The notes below the pieces were generated by a model. The model did not search any database. It saw nothing but the letters and a program-made list of their open reading frames with translations, and was not told where the DNA came from. A program made the translations under genes and the position numbers. Below, piece by piece: positions 48,005-54,789 of a DNA stretch of 64,000 bases (position 1 is the first letter of the stretch; each line of letters begins with the position of its first letter). The stretch comes from JAEUJM01 sp044221555 (GTDB lineage Bacteria; Actinomycetota; Acidimicrobiia; Acidimicrobiales; DATDAH01). Location of the stretch: NCBI GenBank assembly GCA_044221555.1, contig JBGAOY010000003.1, forward strand, positions 124,001 through 188,000, in the 5' to 3' direction.

Positions 48005-48190
48005 TCACGCGGCCCGCATCACCTCCGGCCGGCTCTGGTCGGCAGGGCGCACACGGGGCGGGGCGGCGAGTCGCGCCAGCAGCGCGTCGACCTCGCGGTG
48101 TTGGCGCTCCCGGTCGGCCTGCTGGCGCTCCACGTTGGTGAGGGCGCCGGCGGCGCCGAGGGTCAACCACCACTGCAGCATCCGTGTCAT
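48005..48190 (-). CDS. Small hypothetical protein (61 aa), leaderless
   Basis: 61 residues: a short hydrophobic N-terminal segment (MLQWWLTLGAAGALTNV) followed by a charged helix ERQQADRERQHREVDALLAR and a Pro/Arg tail. This layout suits a small membrane-associated coiled-coil protein. The start at ATG 48190 is supported by TACCGT exactly six bases upstream, the same arrangement as at known genes here. I do not recognise a family. It lies 45 bases before the PAC2 gene on the same strand. Confidence 0.6.
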   Translation of the reverse strand: MTRMLQWWLTLGAAGALTNVERQQADRERQHREVDALLARLAAPPRVRPADQSRPEVMRAA

Positions 48191-48196
48191 GCGCGG

Positions 48197-48202
48197 ACGG
48201 TA
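48197..48202 (-). promoter_or_regulatory. -10 box TACCGT of a leaderless small gene
   Basis: On the minus strand TACCGT ends six bases before ATG 48190 (spacer CCGCGC). Confidence 0.45.
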
Positions 48203-48311
48203 CGTGACGGTCGTGACATCGGGTTCTCGCCGGCGTGGCCGTTCTGTCACGACTTCGTGAACACTCTCCTCACCCGCCTCGCGCCCCCGCTCGGCCGGTA
48301 CCGAGTCTCGG

Positions 48312-48317
48312 TAAGAT
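48312..48317 (+). promoter_or_regulatory. Candidate -10 box TAAGAT and long leader of the citrate synthase gene
   Basis: TAAGAT would start a transcript near 48324, giving a leader of about 140 bases before GTG 48467. The leader contains GC-rich inverted repeats (around GGCGCTCGGCGGTGAGCGCC) but no riboswitch class that I recognise. No clear -35 is present. Confidence 0.4.
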
Positions 48318-48466
48318 CGGCCGCGAGGCAGCGTTGCGGCGCTCGGCGGTGAGCGCCGGGATGTCAGGCCTGCCCGAGGGTCTCAGCAACGAGAGGTCCG
48401 AACATCGAGGTCTGGCTCGACCAGGCGCGGAACACGAGTCGCCTCAGGGCGAGGAACGGAGCAGTC

Positions 48467-50011
48467 GTGGCCGAAGGTGCCGTCGTACGAACCGTCGGTG
48501 AGGTGATGAGCCACTCGGTCGTGACCGCGGTCCCGTCCGAGACCGTGGCCGCCGCCGCCACCAGGATGTCCGAGCACACGGTGGGCTCGGTCGTGGTCAC
48601 CGACGGCGACCGCCCCATCGGCATCCTCACCGAGCGCGACCTGGTGCGCTTCGCGGCGTCGGGTGGGGACCCGCAGGGCACCAAGGTGGCCGAGTGGATG
48701 ACCGAGGCCCCGTTCACGCTCGAGCCCGAGGCGTCGGCCGCCGCCGCCTTCGCCCGCCTGTCGGAGTACGGCTACCGCCACATCCCCGTGGTGCGGGACG
48801 GCGCGCTGGTGGGCATCGTGTCCATGCGCGACCTGATGAAGGTGGCCAGCATCGAGCCGGTCACCCATCCGGGCCACATCGAGGCGCCCAAGGGCCTGGC
48901 CGGAGTGATCGTGGCCGAGACCGAGGTGGGCGACGTCCGTGGCCAGGAGGGCTTCTACCACTACCGGCAGTACTCGGCGGTCGAATTGGCCGAGAAGCGC
49001 ACGCTCGAGGACGTCTGGTACCTGCTGTTTCAGGCGTCGCTGCCGACGGCCGACCAGCGCGAGGCGTTCGCGGCCGAGATCCGGGCGAACCGCACCCTGC
49101 CCGACTCCGTGCGGGCCGAGTTGCCCGCCATCGCCGCCGCCGGCGACACCTTCGTGCCGCTCGACGGTCTCCGCACCGCGGTGTCGCTGCTCGGGGCCAG
49201 CCTCGACTTCCAGGCGTCGCTCGACATCAGCGCCGAGGAGTTGCGCCGCAACGCCATGCAGGTCTGCGCGGTGATCCCGACGATCCTGACCGCGCTGTAC
49301 CGGCTCCGGCAGGGCCACGACGTCATCGAGCCCCATCCCACGCTGGGCTACGCCGCGAACTACCTGTACATGCTCACCGGCGTCGAACCGGGCGCGGACG
49401 AGGCGCGCGGCGTCGAGCAGTACCTCATCACCACCATCGACCACGGGTTCAACGCATCGACGTTCACCGCCCGGGTCATCACCTCCACGGGTGCCGACCT
49501 GGTGGCGGCGGTGGTCGGCGGGATCGGCGCGCTGTCGGGCCCGCTGCACGGCGGCGCCCCCAGCCGCGCCCTGGCGATGCTCGACGAGATCGGCTCGCCC
49601 GAGAACACCGAGGCGTGGGTGCGCAACGCGGTCGAGCACGGCGACCGCATCATGGGCTTCGGCCACCGCGTCTACAAGACCGACGATCCCCGCTCGGTGC
49701 TCCTGAAGTCGGTGGCCCAGCGTCTGGGGGGCGACAAGGCCGCGTTCGCGGTGCAGGTCGGGCGGGCCGTGGTCGACACGCTGGCCGAGCTCAAGCCGGG
49801 CCGCGAGCTGTACGCCAACGTGGAGTTCTACGCCGGCGTGGTGATGGACCGCTGCGGCCTGCCCCGCGAGATGTTCACGCCCACCTTCGCCTCCAGCCGG
49901 GTGATCGGCTGGTGCGCCAACATCCTCGAGCAGGCCGCCGACAACCGCATCATCCGGCCCAGTGCCCGCTACGTGGGCCCGCCGCCGCCCCAGCCGGTCC
50001 CCGAGGTCTGA
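48467..50011 (+). CDS. Citrate synthase with fused N-terminal CBS-domain pair
   Basis: 514 residues. Residues ~7-125 are two CBS motifs (VGSVVVTDGDRPIGILTERDLVRF and YRHIPVVRDGALVGIVSMRDLMKV, read in parts), which usually bind adenine nucleotides. Residues ~145-500 are a citrate/2-methylcitrate synthase. TTIDHGFNASTFTARV holds the first catalytic His, IMGFGHRVYKTDDPR the second with the substrate Arg, and LYANVEFYAGVVMDRCG the acidic position, with Glu where many enzymes have Asp. It condenses acetyl-CoA with oxaloacetate; direct nucleotide control through CBS is inference. It is preceded by a long leader, starts at GTG, and the GNAT gene begins six bases after its stop. Confidence 0.9.
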   Translation: MAEGAVVRTVGEVMSHSVVTAVPSETVAAAATRMSEHTVGSVVVTDGDRPIGILTERDLVRFAASGGDPQGTKVAEWMTEAPFTLEPEASAAAAFARLSEYGYRHIPVVRDGALVGIVSMRDLMKVASIEPVTHPGHIEAPKGLAGVIVAETEVGDVRGQEGFYHYRQYSAVELAEKRTLEDVWYLLFQASLPTADQREAFAAEIRANRTLPDSVRAELPAIAAAGDTFVPLDGLRTAVSLLGASLDFQASLDISAEELRRNAMQVCAVIPTILTALYRLRQGHDVIEPHPTLGYAANYLYMLTGVEPGADEARGVEQYLITTIDHGFNASTFTARVITSTGADLVAAVVGGIGALSGPLHGGAPSRALAMLDEIGSPENTEAWVRNAVEHGDRIMGFGHRVYKTDDPRSVLLKSVAQRLGGDKAAFAVQVGRAVVDTLAELKPGRELYANVEFYAGVVMDRCGLPREMFTPTFASSRVIGWCANILEQAADNRIIRPSARYVGPPPPQPVPEV

Positions 50012-50017
50012 GGACCG

Positions 50018-50455
50018 GTGCCCGTCCACGTCGCCGAACAGACCGAGTTCACGCCCGACCTGCGCGAGGGCTTCGACCGGCTCGTGCCGCAGCTCTCGTC
50101 GTCCAACCCGCCGCCCGACGACGACCAGTTGCGGGCGATCATCGCCTCGCCGGCGTCGGTCCTGCTGGTCGCCCGTGACGGCGACGGTGGCCGGATCCTG
50201 GGCTCGCTGACGTTGGTGGTGTTCCCGATCCCCACCGGCGTCCGGGCCTGGATCGAGGACGTGGTGGTCGACGAGGCCGCCCGGGGCCGAGGCGTGGGCG
50301 AGGCCCTGAACCGGGCCGCCCTCGACCGGGCCCGCGCCGAGGGTGCCCGCACCGTCGACCTCACCAGCCGGCCCACCCGCGAGGCCGCCAACCGGCTCTA
50401 CCAGCGCCTCGGCTTCGTCCAGCGTGACACCAACATCTACCGCTACGAGCTCTGA
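50018..50455 (+). CDS. GNAT-family N-acetyltransferase
   Basis: 145 residues, a minimal GNAT. Motif A is WIEDVVVDEAARGRGVGEALNRAAL (about 79-103) with the R-G-R-G-V-G acetyl-CoA loop. Motif B is ANRLYQRLGFVQRDTNIYRYEL at the C-terminus, resembling phosphinothricin- or small-amine-type acetyltransferases. GTG 50018 lies six bases after the citrate synthase stop, so they share a transcript. A palindromic repeat follows 32 bases after the stop. Confidence 0.86.
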   Translation: MPVHVAEQTEFTPDLREGFDRLVPQLSSSNPPPDDDQLRAIIASPASVLLVARDGDGGRILGSLTLVVFPIPTGVRAWIEDVVVDEAARGRGVGEALNRAALDRARAEGARTVDLTSRPTREAANRLYQRLGFVQRDTNIYRYEL

Positions 50456-50487
50456 GGCGGCTCGGCGGCCGGGCCGTAGGAATCCGG

Positions 50488-50535
50488 AACTGGCGCCCGA
50501 TCTTGTCGTCCTGGCGACCGAATCGGGCGCCAGTT
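50488..50535. repeat. Palindromic element, family copy C
   Basis: A perfect 14-bp stem AACTGGCGCCCGAT/ATCGGGCGCCAGTT encloses the loop CTTGTCGTCCTGGCGACCGA. The loop end GCGACCG and the stem are nearly identical to copy A at 15626. It lies between the convergent GNAT and sugar dehydrogenase genes. Confidence 0.88.
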
Positions 50536-50577
50536 TGCGATCGGACGGTCTGCGGGCGAGGCCTGCGCCGCGCGGGC

Positions 50578-51921
50578 TCAGCCGGGGACCAGCTTGGAGA
50601 TCAGGCCGGACTGGGACAGCACGTACAGCTCGCCGGCGGCGTCCTGGCCGAACGAGATGGGGCCGCTGTCGGCGAGCTCGCCGAGATCGGCCTGGTCGCG
50701 GATCACCCGGCTGCCGTCGACCAGCAGGGCCTGCAGGCGCGACAGGCACAGGTCGGCGTACAGGTAGGCACCGGCGAGGTCGGGCATGGCGGTTCCCCGG
50801 TAGACGTAGCCGCCCGTGATCGAGCAGCCGCCGTCGGCGTGGGAGTAGGTCGCGATGGGAGGCACGTACCCGGACGGTGGCGCCCCACCCTCGTAGCCCT
50901 GGTCGCCCTCCATCAGGTTCCACCCGAGGTTGGCCCCCCGCCCGGCGTTGCGGCCCTGGCCGTCGGCGGGCAGGAAGTCGACCTCCTCCACCTCGTTCTG
51001 GCCCACGTCGCCGATCCACAGGTCGCCGGTGAGCGAGTCGAACGACCAGCGCCACGGGTTGCGCACCCCGACGATCCAGATCTCGCGCCGGCCGTCGCGG
51101 CCGTCGGCGAACGGGTTGTCCTCGGGCACGCCGTAGGGCGTGTCGCCCTCGGTGGGGTCGATGCGGAGCATCTTGCCGAGCAGGTCGGTGCGGTCCTGGC
51201 CCCGGTCGTCGGGGTCGCCGGCGGCACCGCCGTCACCCAACCCGATGTACAGGTAGCCGTCGGGCCCGAACGCGATGTTGCCACCGTTGTGGTTCGAGAA
51301 CGGCTGGTCCTGGGCGAACACCTCTCGGCGGCTGTCGGTGTCGATGGTGGCGCCGGCACCGTCGCCCGACACCGTGTACTCATCGATGCGGGTGTCGCCC
51401 GCGGGGTTGGTGTAGCTGGCGTACAGGTGGCTGCCGTCCGGCGAGAACGCCACGCCCAGGAACCCGCGCTCGCCGTCGGTGGACACGTCGTCGTGGAAGT
51501 CGAGCACGGTCTCGGTCGCGGCGTCCGGTCCGCCGCTGGGGTCGAGGCGCACCAGCGTGCCCGACCGCTGGGCCACGTAGACGACGTCGTCGTCGCCCGG
51601 CCGGACCGCCATGGCCATCGGGGTGTCGTCGAGGGTCACCACGGGCTCGTAGCCGACCGCAACCGCGTCGAGCGACTCGGTGCCGGGGACCGAGGTGGGG
51701 GTGCGCACGTCGTCGGGTGCGACGGTGGTGGGCGTGCGCACCTCGGGGTCGACCGAGGGCGAGCTCGACCGGCGGTCGTCGCTGCCCCCGTAGCAGGCGC
51801 CGGCCACCAGCGCGAGCGCCAGCAGCCCGGTGAGCGCCGTCAGCCGCCGCGCCCGGGGGACGCGCCGCCGGGCCCGGGGGGGCGTCGTGGTGACGGGGTC
51901 GGGCAGGACGTCGGGGCTCAT
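50578..51921 (-). CDS. PQQ-type glucose/sorbosone dehydrogenase-like lipoprotein
   Basis: 447 residues. An Arg-rich N-terminus precedes a hydrophobic segment and the lipobox VAGACYG (Cys ~42), so it is an exported lipoprotein. The beta-propeller from about residue 90 matches soluble aldose/sorbosone dehydrogenases: RGFLGVAFSPDGSHLYASYT, FSNHNGGNIAFGPDGYLYIGLGDGG and IWIVGVRNPWRWSFD, read in parts. The His of SNHNGG and the Arg of RNPWR are the usual catalytic and PQQ-contact positions. It overlaps the tesB stop by 4 bp. No PQQ biosynthesis genes are in the window. Confidence 0.87.
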   Translation of the reverse strand: MSPDVLPDPVTTTPPRARRRVPRARRLTALTGLLALALVAGACYGGSDDRRSSSPSVDPEVRTPTTVAPDDVRTPTSVPGTESLDAVAVGYEPVVTLDDTPMAMAVRPGDDDVVYVAQRSGTLVRLDPSGGPDAATETVLDFHDDVSTDGERGFLGVAFSPDGSHLYASYTNPAGDTRIDEYTVSGDGAGATIDTDSRREVFAQDQPFSNHNGGNIAFGPDGYLYIGLGDGGAAGDPDDRGQDRTDLLGKMLRIDPTEGDTPYGVPEDNPFADGRDGRREIWIVGVRNPWRWSFDSLTGDLWIGDVGQNEVEEVDFLPADGQGRNAGRGANLGWNLMEGDQGYEGGAPPSGYVPPIATYSHADGGCSITGGYVYRGTAMPDLAGAYLYADLCLSRLQALLVDGSRVIRDQADLGELADSGPISFGQDAAGELYVLSQSGLISKLVPG

Positions 51922-52838
51922 CCCCGGATTCGTATCAGGCCTTCCTGCACGACGGACACCGCGAGGTCGCCGTCGCTGGTGTAGATCAGGCCCCGGGCGA
52001 TGCCCCGGGCGCCGGACGCGGACGGCGTGTCCTGCACGTACAGCAGCCACTGGTCGGCCCGGAACGGCCGGTGGAACCACATGGCGTGGTCGAGGCTGGC
52101 CATCTGCAGGCGCTCGTCCATCGTGCCGAGGCCGTGGGGCAGGATGCTGGTGTCCAGCAGGGTCATGTCGGACGCGTAGGTGAGCACGCAGTTGTGCAGC
52201 ACCGGGTCGTCGGGCAGCACGCCGTCGGCCCGCAGCCAGGTGCGCTGGTGCGGCGGCAGCTTGTCCTTGCGGTCCATCGGCTCGTAGTCGATCTGGCGGT
52301 GGTCGATGGGTCGGGGTCGCTCGTACCAGTCGCCGAGCCGCTCCTTCCAGGGGGCCATGCGCTCCTGCCAGTCGGGGAGCGACTCGGGCTCGGGCGGCAG
52401 GCGGCCGTCGAACATCATGTCGGCCATCGCCAACTGGTGCTCGAGGCCGTCCTCGTGGATGTGGAACGAGGCGGCCAGGTTGAAGATGGCCTTGCCGTGC
52501 TGGATGGCCACCACCCGTCGCGTGGTGAACGAGCGGCCGTCCCGGATGCGGTCGACCTCGTAGAGGATCGGGACGGTGGGGTCGCCGGGGCGCAGGAAGT
52601 AGGCGTGCAGCGAGTTGACCACCCGGTCGGGGTCGACGGTGCGGGCCGCGGCCACCAGCGCCTGACCGGCCACCTGGCCACCGAACACCCGCTGGCGGTC
52701 CTCGTCGGGGCTGACGCCCCGGAAGATGTTCTCCTCGATCTTCTCGAGGTCGAGCAACGTGATCAGCGCATCCACGGCCTGCTGTTGGTTCTTCGCCTGC
52801 TGTTGGTTCTTCGCCTGACGGCTCATCACGATCATCAT
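51918..52838 (-). CDS. tesB: Acyl-CoA thioesterase II (TesB)
   Basis: 306 residues as drawn; the double hot-dog TesB fold starts near VDALITLLDLEKIEENIFRG. FGGQVAGQALVAA is the family N-terminal motif. The catalytic triad region is in ASDMTLLDTS (Asp and Thr) and the Gln is near the C-terminus (SVVQEGLIR). It hydrolyses medium- and long-chain acyl-CoA. The N-terminus is odd: ATG codons at 52838, 52835 and 52826 all lie in a dispersed repeat, and an 18-bp tandem duplication then encodes AKNQQQ twice. The true start is therefore uncertain. The gene continues by overlap into the dehydrogenase. Confidence 0.86.
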   Translation of the reverse strand: MMIVMSRQAKNQQQAKNQQQAVDALITLLDLEKIEENIFRGVSPDEDRQRVFGGQVAGQALVAAARTVDPDRVVNSLHAYFLRPGDPTVPILYEVDRIRDGRSFTTRRVVAIQHGKAIFNLAASFHIHEDGLEHQLAMADMMFDGRLPPEPESLPDWQERMAPWKERLGDWYERPRPIDHRQIDYEPMDRKDKLPPHQRTWLRADGVLPDDPVLHNCVLTYASDMTLLDTSILPHGLGTMDERLQMASLDHAMWFHRPFRADQWLLYVQDTPSASGARGIARGLIYTSDGDLAVSVVQEGLIRIRG

Positions 52839-52869
52839 GGCTCGCTCGTCCCTCGCTCGCCGCCCCTGG
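52809..52869 (-). repeat. Dispersed ~58-bp repeat, copy 1
   Basis: The element reads on the minus strand as GGCGAGCGAGGGACGAGCG, then a variable middle, then GATGAGCCGTCAGGCGAAG. It provides the start codons of tesB. Related copies lie at 52919, 59367, 59431 and 60834. Confidence 0.82.
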
Positions 52870-52918
52870 ACGATCGGCGCCGTCGCTGGCCCGGGTTCTC
52901 TGAGCTCCGGTCATGACC

Positions 52919-52944
52919 GCTCGTCCCTCGCTCGCCGCCCCTGG
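52919..52944 (-). repeat. Dispersed repeat, partial copy 2
   Basis: 26 bases identical to the left part of copy 1 (52844-52869), in the same orientation and 75 bases away, in the spacer before the GH1 gene. Confidence 0.8.
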
Positions 52945-52967
52945 CGGCGGGCCCTCCCCGAGTGGCC

Positions 52968-52973
52968 TATGTT
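52968..52973 (+). promoter_or_regulatory. -10 box TATGTT of a leaderless gene
   Basis: TATGTT ends six bases before ATG 52980 (spacer CCAGAC), selecting this start over the upstream in-frame codon at 52962. Confidence 0.55.
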
Positions 52974-52979
52974 CCAGAC

Positions 52980-54179
52980 ATGACGCCGCGACCGTTTCCA
53001 CCCGGCTTTCGCTGGGGGACCGCGACCGCTGCCCACCAGGTGGAGGGTGGCAACTGGAACAACGACTGGTGGGCCTGGGAGCAGGACCCCGCCAGTGGCT
53101 GCCACGAGCCCAGCGGCGACGCCATCGACCACTACCACCGCTTCGACGACGACATCCGCCTGCTCGCGCAGTTGGGCTTCACGAGCTACCGGTTCTCGGT
53201 GGAGTGGAGCCGGATCGAGCCCGAGGACGGCCAGTTCTCCGTGGCGGCGCTCGACCACTACCGCCGCATGGTGGCGTCGTGTCGCGCCCACGGGCTCGAG
53301 GCCGTCGTCACCCTTCACCACTTCACGACGCCCCGGTGGCTGGCCGCCCGGGGCGGGTGGGCCGAGGCCGCGTCCGCCGAGCGCTTCGTGCGGTTCGCCG
53401 ACCGCACCGCGGCGCATCTGGGCGATCTGGTCAGCCGTGTCGCCACCTTCAACGAGCCGAACATCGTGGCCACGATGGGTCACCTGGTCGGCGTCTTCCC
53501 CCCAGGCCATCAGGATGTCGCCGAGCGCCGCCGTGTGAACGACGTGCTCATCGACGCCCACCACCGGGCCGTGCCGGTGATCAAGGGGCACGTGGGTGAC
53601 GCGCCCGTGGGCCTCACGCTGGCGATGAGCGACTACCAGGCCGTCGCCGACGCCGACGGCGGCCGCCTCGAGGAGGCCGAGGCCCGGGTGGCGAGGATCC
53701 GCAGGAACATGGAGGACGTCTACCTCCAGGCCGCGAGCGAGGACGACTTCCTGGGGGTGCAGACCTACAGCCGCTCCCGCATCGGCGCCGACGGCACCCT
53801 GGGGCCCGAGGACGGTGTGCCCGTGCTGGTCATGGGCTACGAGCTCTACCCGGAGGCCCTCGCCGCCACCATCCGCCGGGCGTGGGAGGTCACCGGGCAC
53901 ACGCCCCTGGTGGTCACCGAGAACGGCATCGGCACCGACGACGACGCCCAGCGCCTCGACTACCTGCAGCGGGCGCTCGAGGGTGTGCTCGACTGCCTCG
54001 ACGAGGGCATCGACGTCGGCGGCTACTTCTGCTGGAGCGCCTTCGACAACTTCGAGTGGGTCCTCGGGTACGTGCCCCGGTTCGGCATCATCGACGTCGA
54101 CCGCGCCACCCAGGAGCGCATCCCGAAGCCCAGCGCCCGCTGGCTCGGCGCCGTCGCGAGGGCCAACGCCCTTTCCTGA
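52980..54179 (+). CDS. Glycoside hydrolase family 1 beta-glucosidase-like enzyme
   Basis: 399 residues, slightly short for GH1 (about 440-470). The N-terminal signature FRWGTATAAHQVEGGNWNNDWW binds the sugar at the -1 site (Q20). The acid/base is E159 in TFNEPN and the nucleophile is E314 in VVTENGIG. The aglycone-side motif WSAFDNFEWVLGY near the C-terminus is intact. No signal peptide is present, so it acts on imported beta-glycosides. It is monocistronic and leaderless. Confidence 0.91.
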   Translation: MTPRPFPPGFRWGTATAAHQVEGGNWNNDWWAWEQDPASGCHEPSGDAIDHYHRFDDDIRLLAQLGFTSYRFSVEWSRIEPEDGQFSVAALDHYRRMVASCRAHGLEAVVTLHHFTTPRWLAARGGWAEAASAERFVRFADRTAAHLGDLVSRVATFNEPNIVATMGHLVGVFPPGHQDVAERRRVNDVLIDAHHRAVPVIKGHVGDAPVGLTLAMSDYQAVADADGGRLEEAEARVARIRRNMEDVYLQAASEDDFLGVQTYSRSRIGADGTLGPEDGVPVLVMGYELYPEALAATIRRAWEVTGHTPLVVTENGIGTDDDAQRLDYLQRALEGVLDCLDEGIDVGGYFCWSAFDNFEWVLGYVPRFGIIDVDRATQERIPKPSARWLGAVARANALS

Positions 54180-54204
54180 CTGTTCTCGCTCACACCAAGA
54201 TCGT

Positions 54205-54210
54205 TAGGCT
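54205..54210 (+). promoter_or_regulatory. -10 box TAGGCT of a leaderless gene
   Basis: TAGGCT ends seven bases before ATG 54218. A weak -35 (TTCTCG, 54183-54188) lies 16 bases upstream. Confidence 0.5.
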
Positions 54211-54217
54211 CCGATAC

Positions 54218-54754
54218 ATGAGTATGTCCACCGCCGAGGTGATCGCACGGATCAAGGCGATCGACCACCGCAAGGTGCTGCGGTACTCGGCGGTGTCGTT
54301 CATCGCCGTTCCGATGACGCAGATCATCCTCCTCGTGTTCCACTCCGGTCTCGGCTGGAGCGGGCTCAAGGCCAACACCATGGCCGTGGCGGTCACCGTC
54401 GTGCCCGTCTACGTGCTGAACCGCTACTGGGTGTGGGGCAAGCGGGACAAGAACAACTTCCTCACCGAGATCCTGCCGTTCTGGGGCATGACCCTGCTGG
54501 GCCTGTTCATCTCCACCCTGTGCGTGGCCTACGCCGACAGCCACTTCGAGTCACCGTTGATGGTCAACGTGGCCAACGCCTTCGGCTTCGGTGTGGTGTG
54601 GGTCCTCAAGTTCGCCGTGCTCGACCGGTTGATGTTCGGCAACGAGCGGCACTTCCCGATCGAGGAAGAGGTGCTCGAGGACGCGGGGGTCACCGAGGAG
54701 CAACTGGTGGCCGACGGCTTCGTCGAAGGCGAGATCGAAGCCAAGCTGGCCTGA
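54218..54754 (+). CDS. GtrA-family membrane protein
   Basis: 178 residues with four hydrophobic segments (about 26-45, 50-68, 85-105 and 118-138). VVPVYVLNRYWVWGKRDK between helices 2 and 3 is the GtrA hallmark (N-R-x-W-V-F/W-x-x). The charged C-terminal ~35 residues are cytoplasmic. GtrA-like proteins are thought to flip polyprenyl-linked sugars for wall glycans. No glycosyltransferase partner is adjacent, although one lies 5 kb away. Confidence 0.86.
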   Translation: MSMSTAEVIARIKAIDHRKVLRYSAVSFIAVPMTQIILLVFHSGLGWSGLKANTMAVAVTVVPVYVLNRYWVWGKRDKNNFLTEILPFWGMTLLGLFISTLCVAYADSHFESPLMVNVANAFGFGVVWVLKFAVLDRLMFGNERHFPIEEEVLEDAGVTEEQLVADGFVEGEIEAKLA

Positions 54755-54789
54755 TCGGGCTCGGACCCGCGTGGCTCAGACCACGTGAC

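Noticed and set aside
48324..48466. A known riboswitch in the citrate synthase leader
   Set aside because: The leader has inverted repeats, but I cannot match it to the conserved core of any riboswitch class I know.
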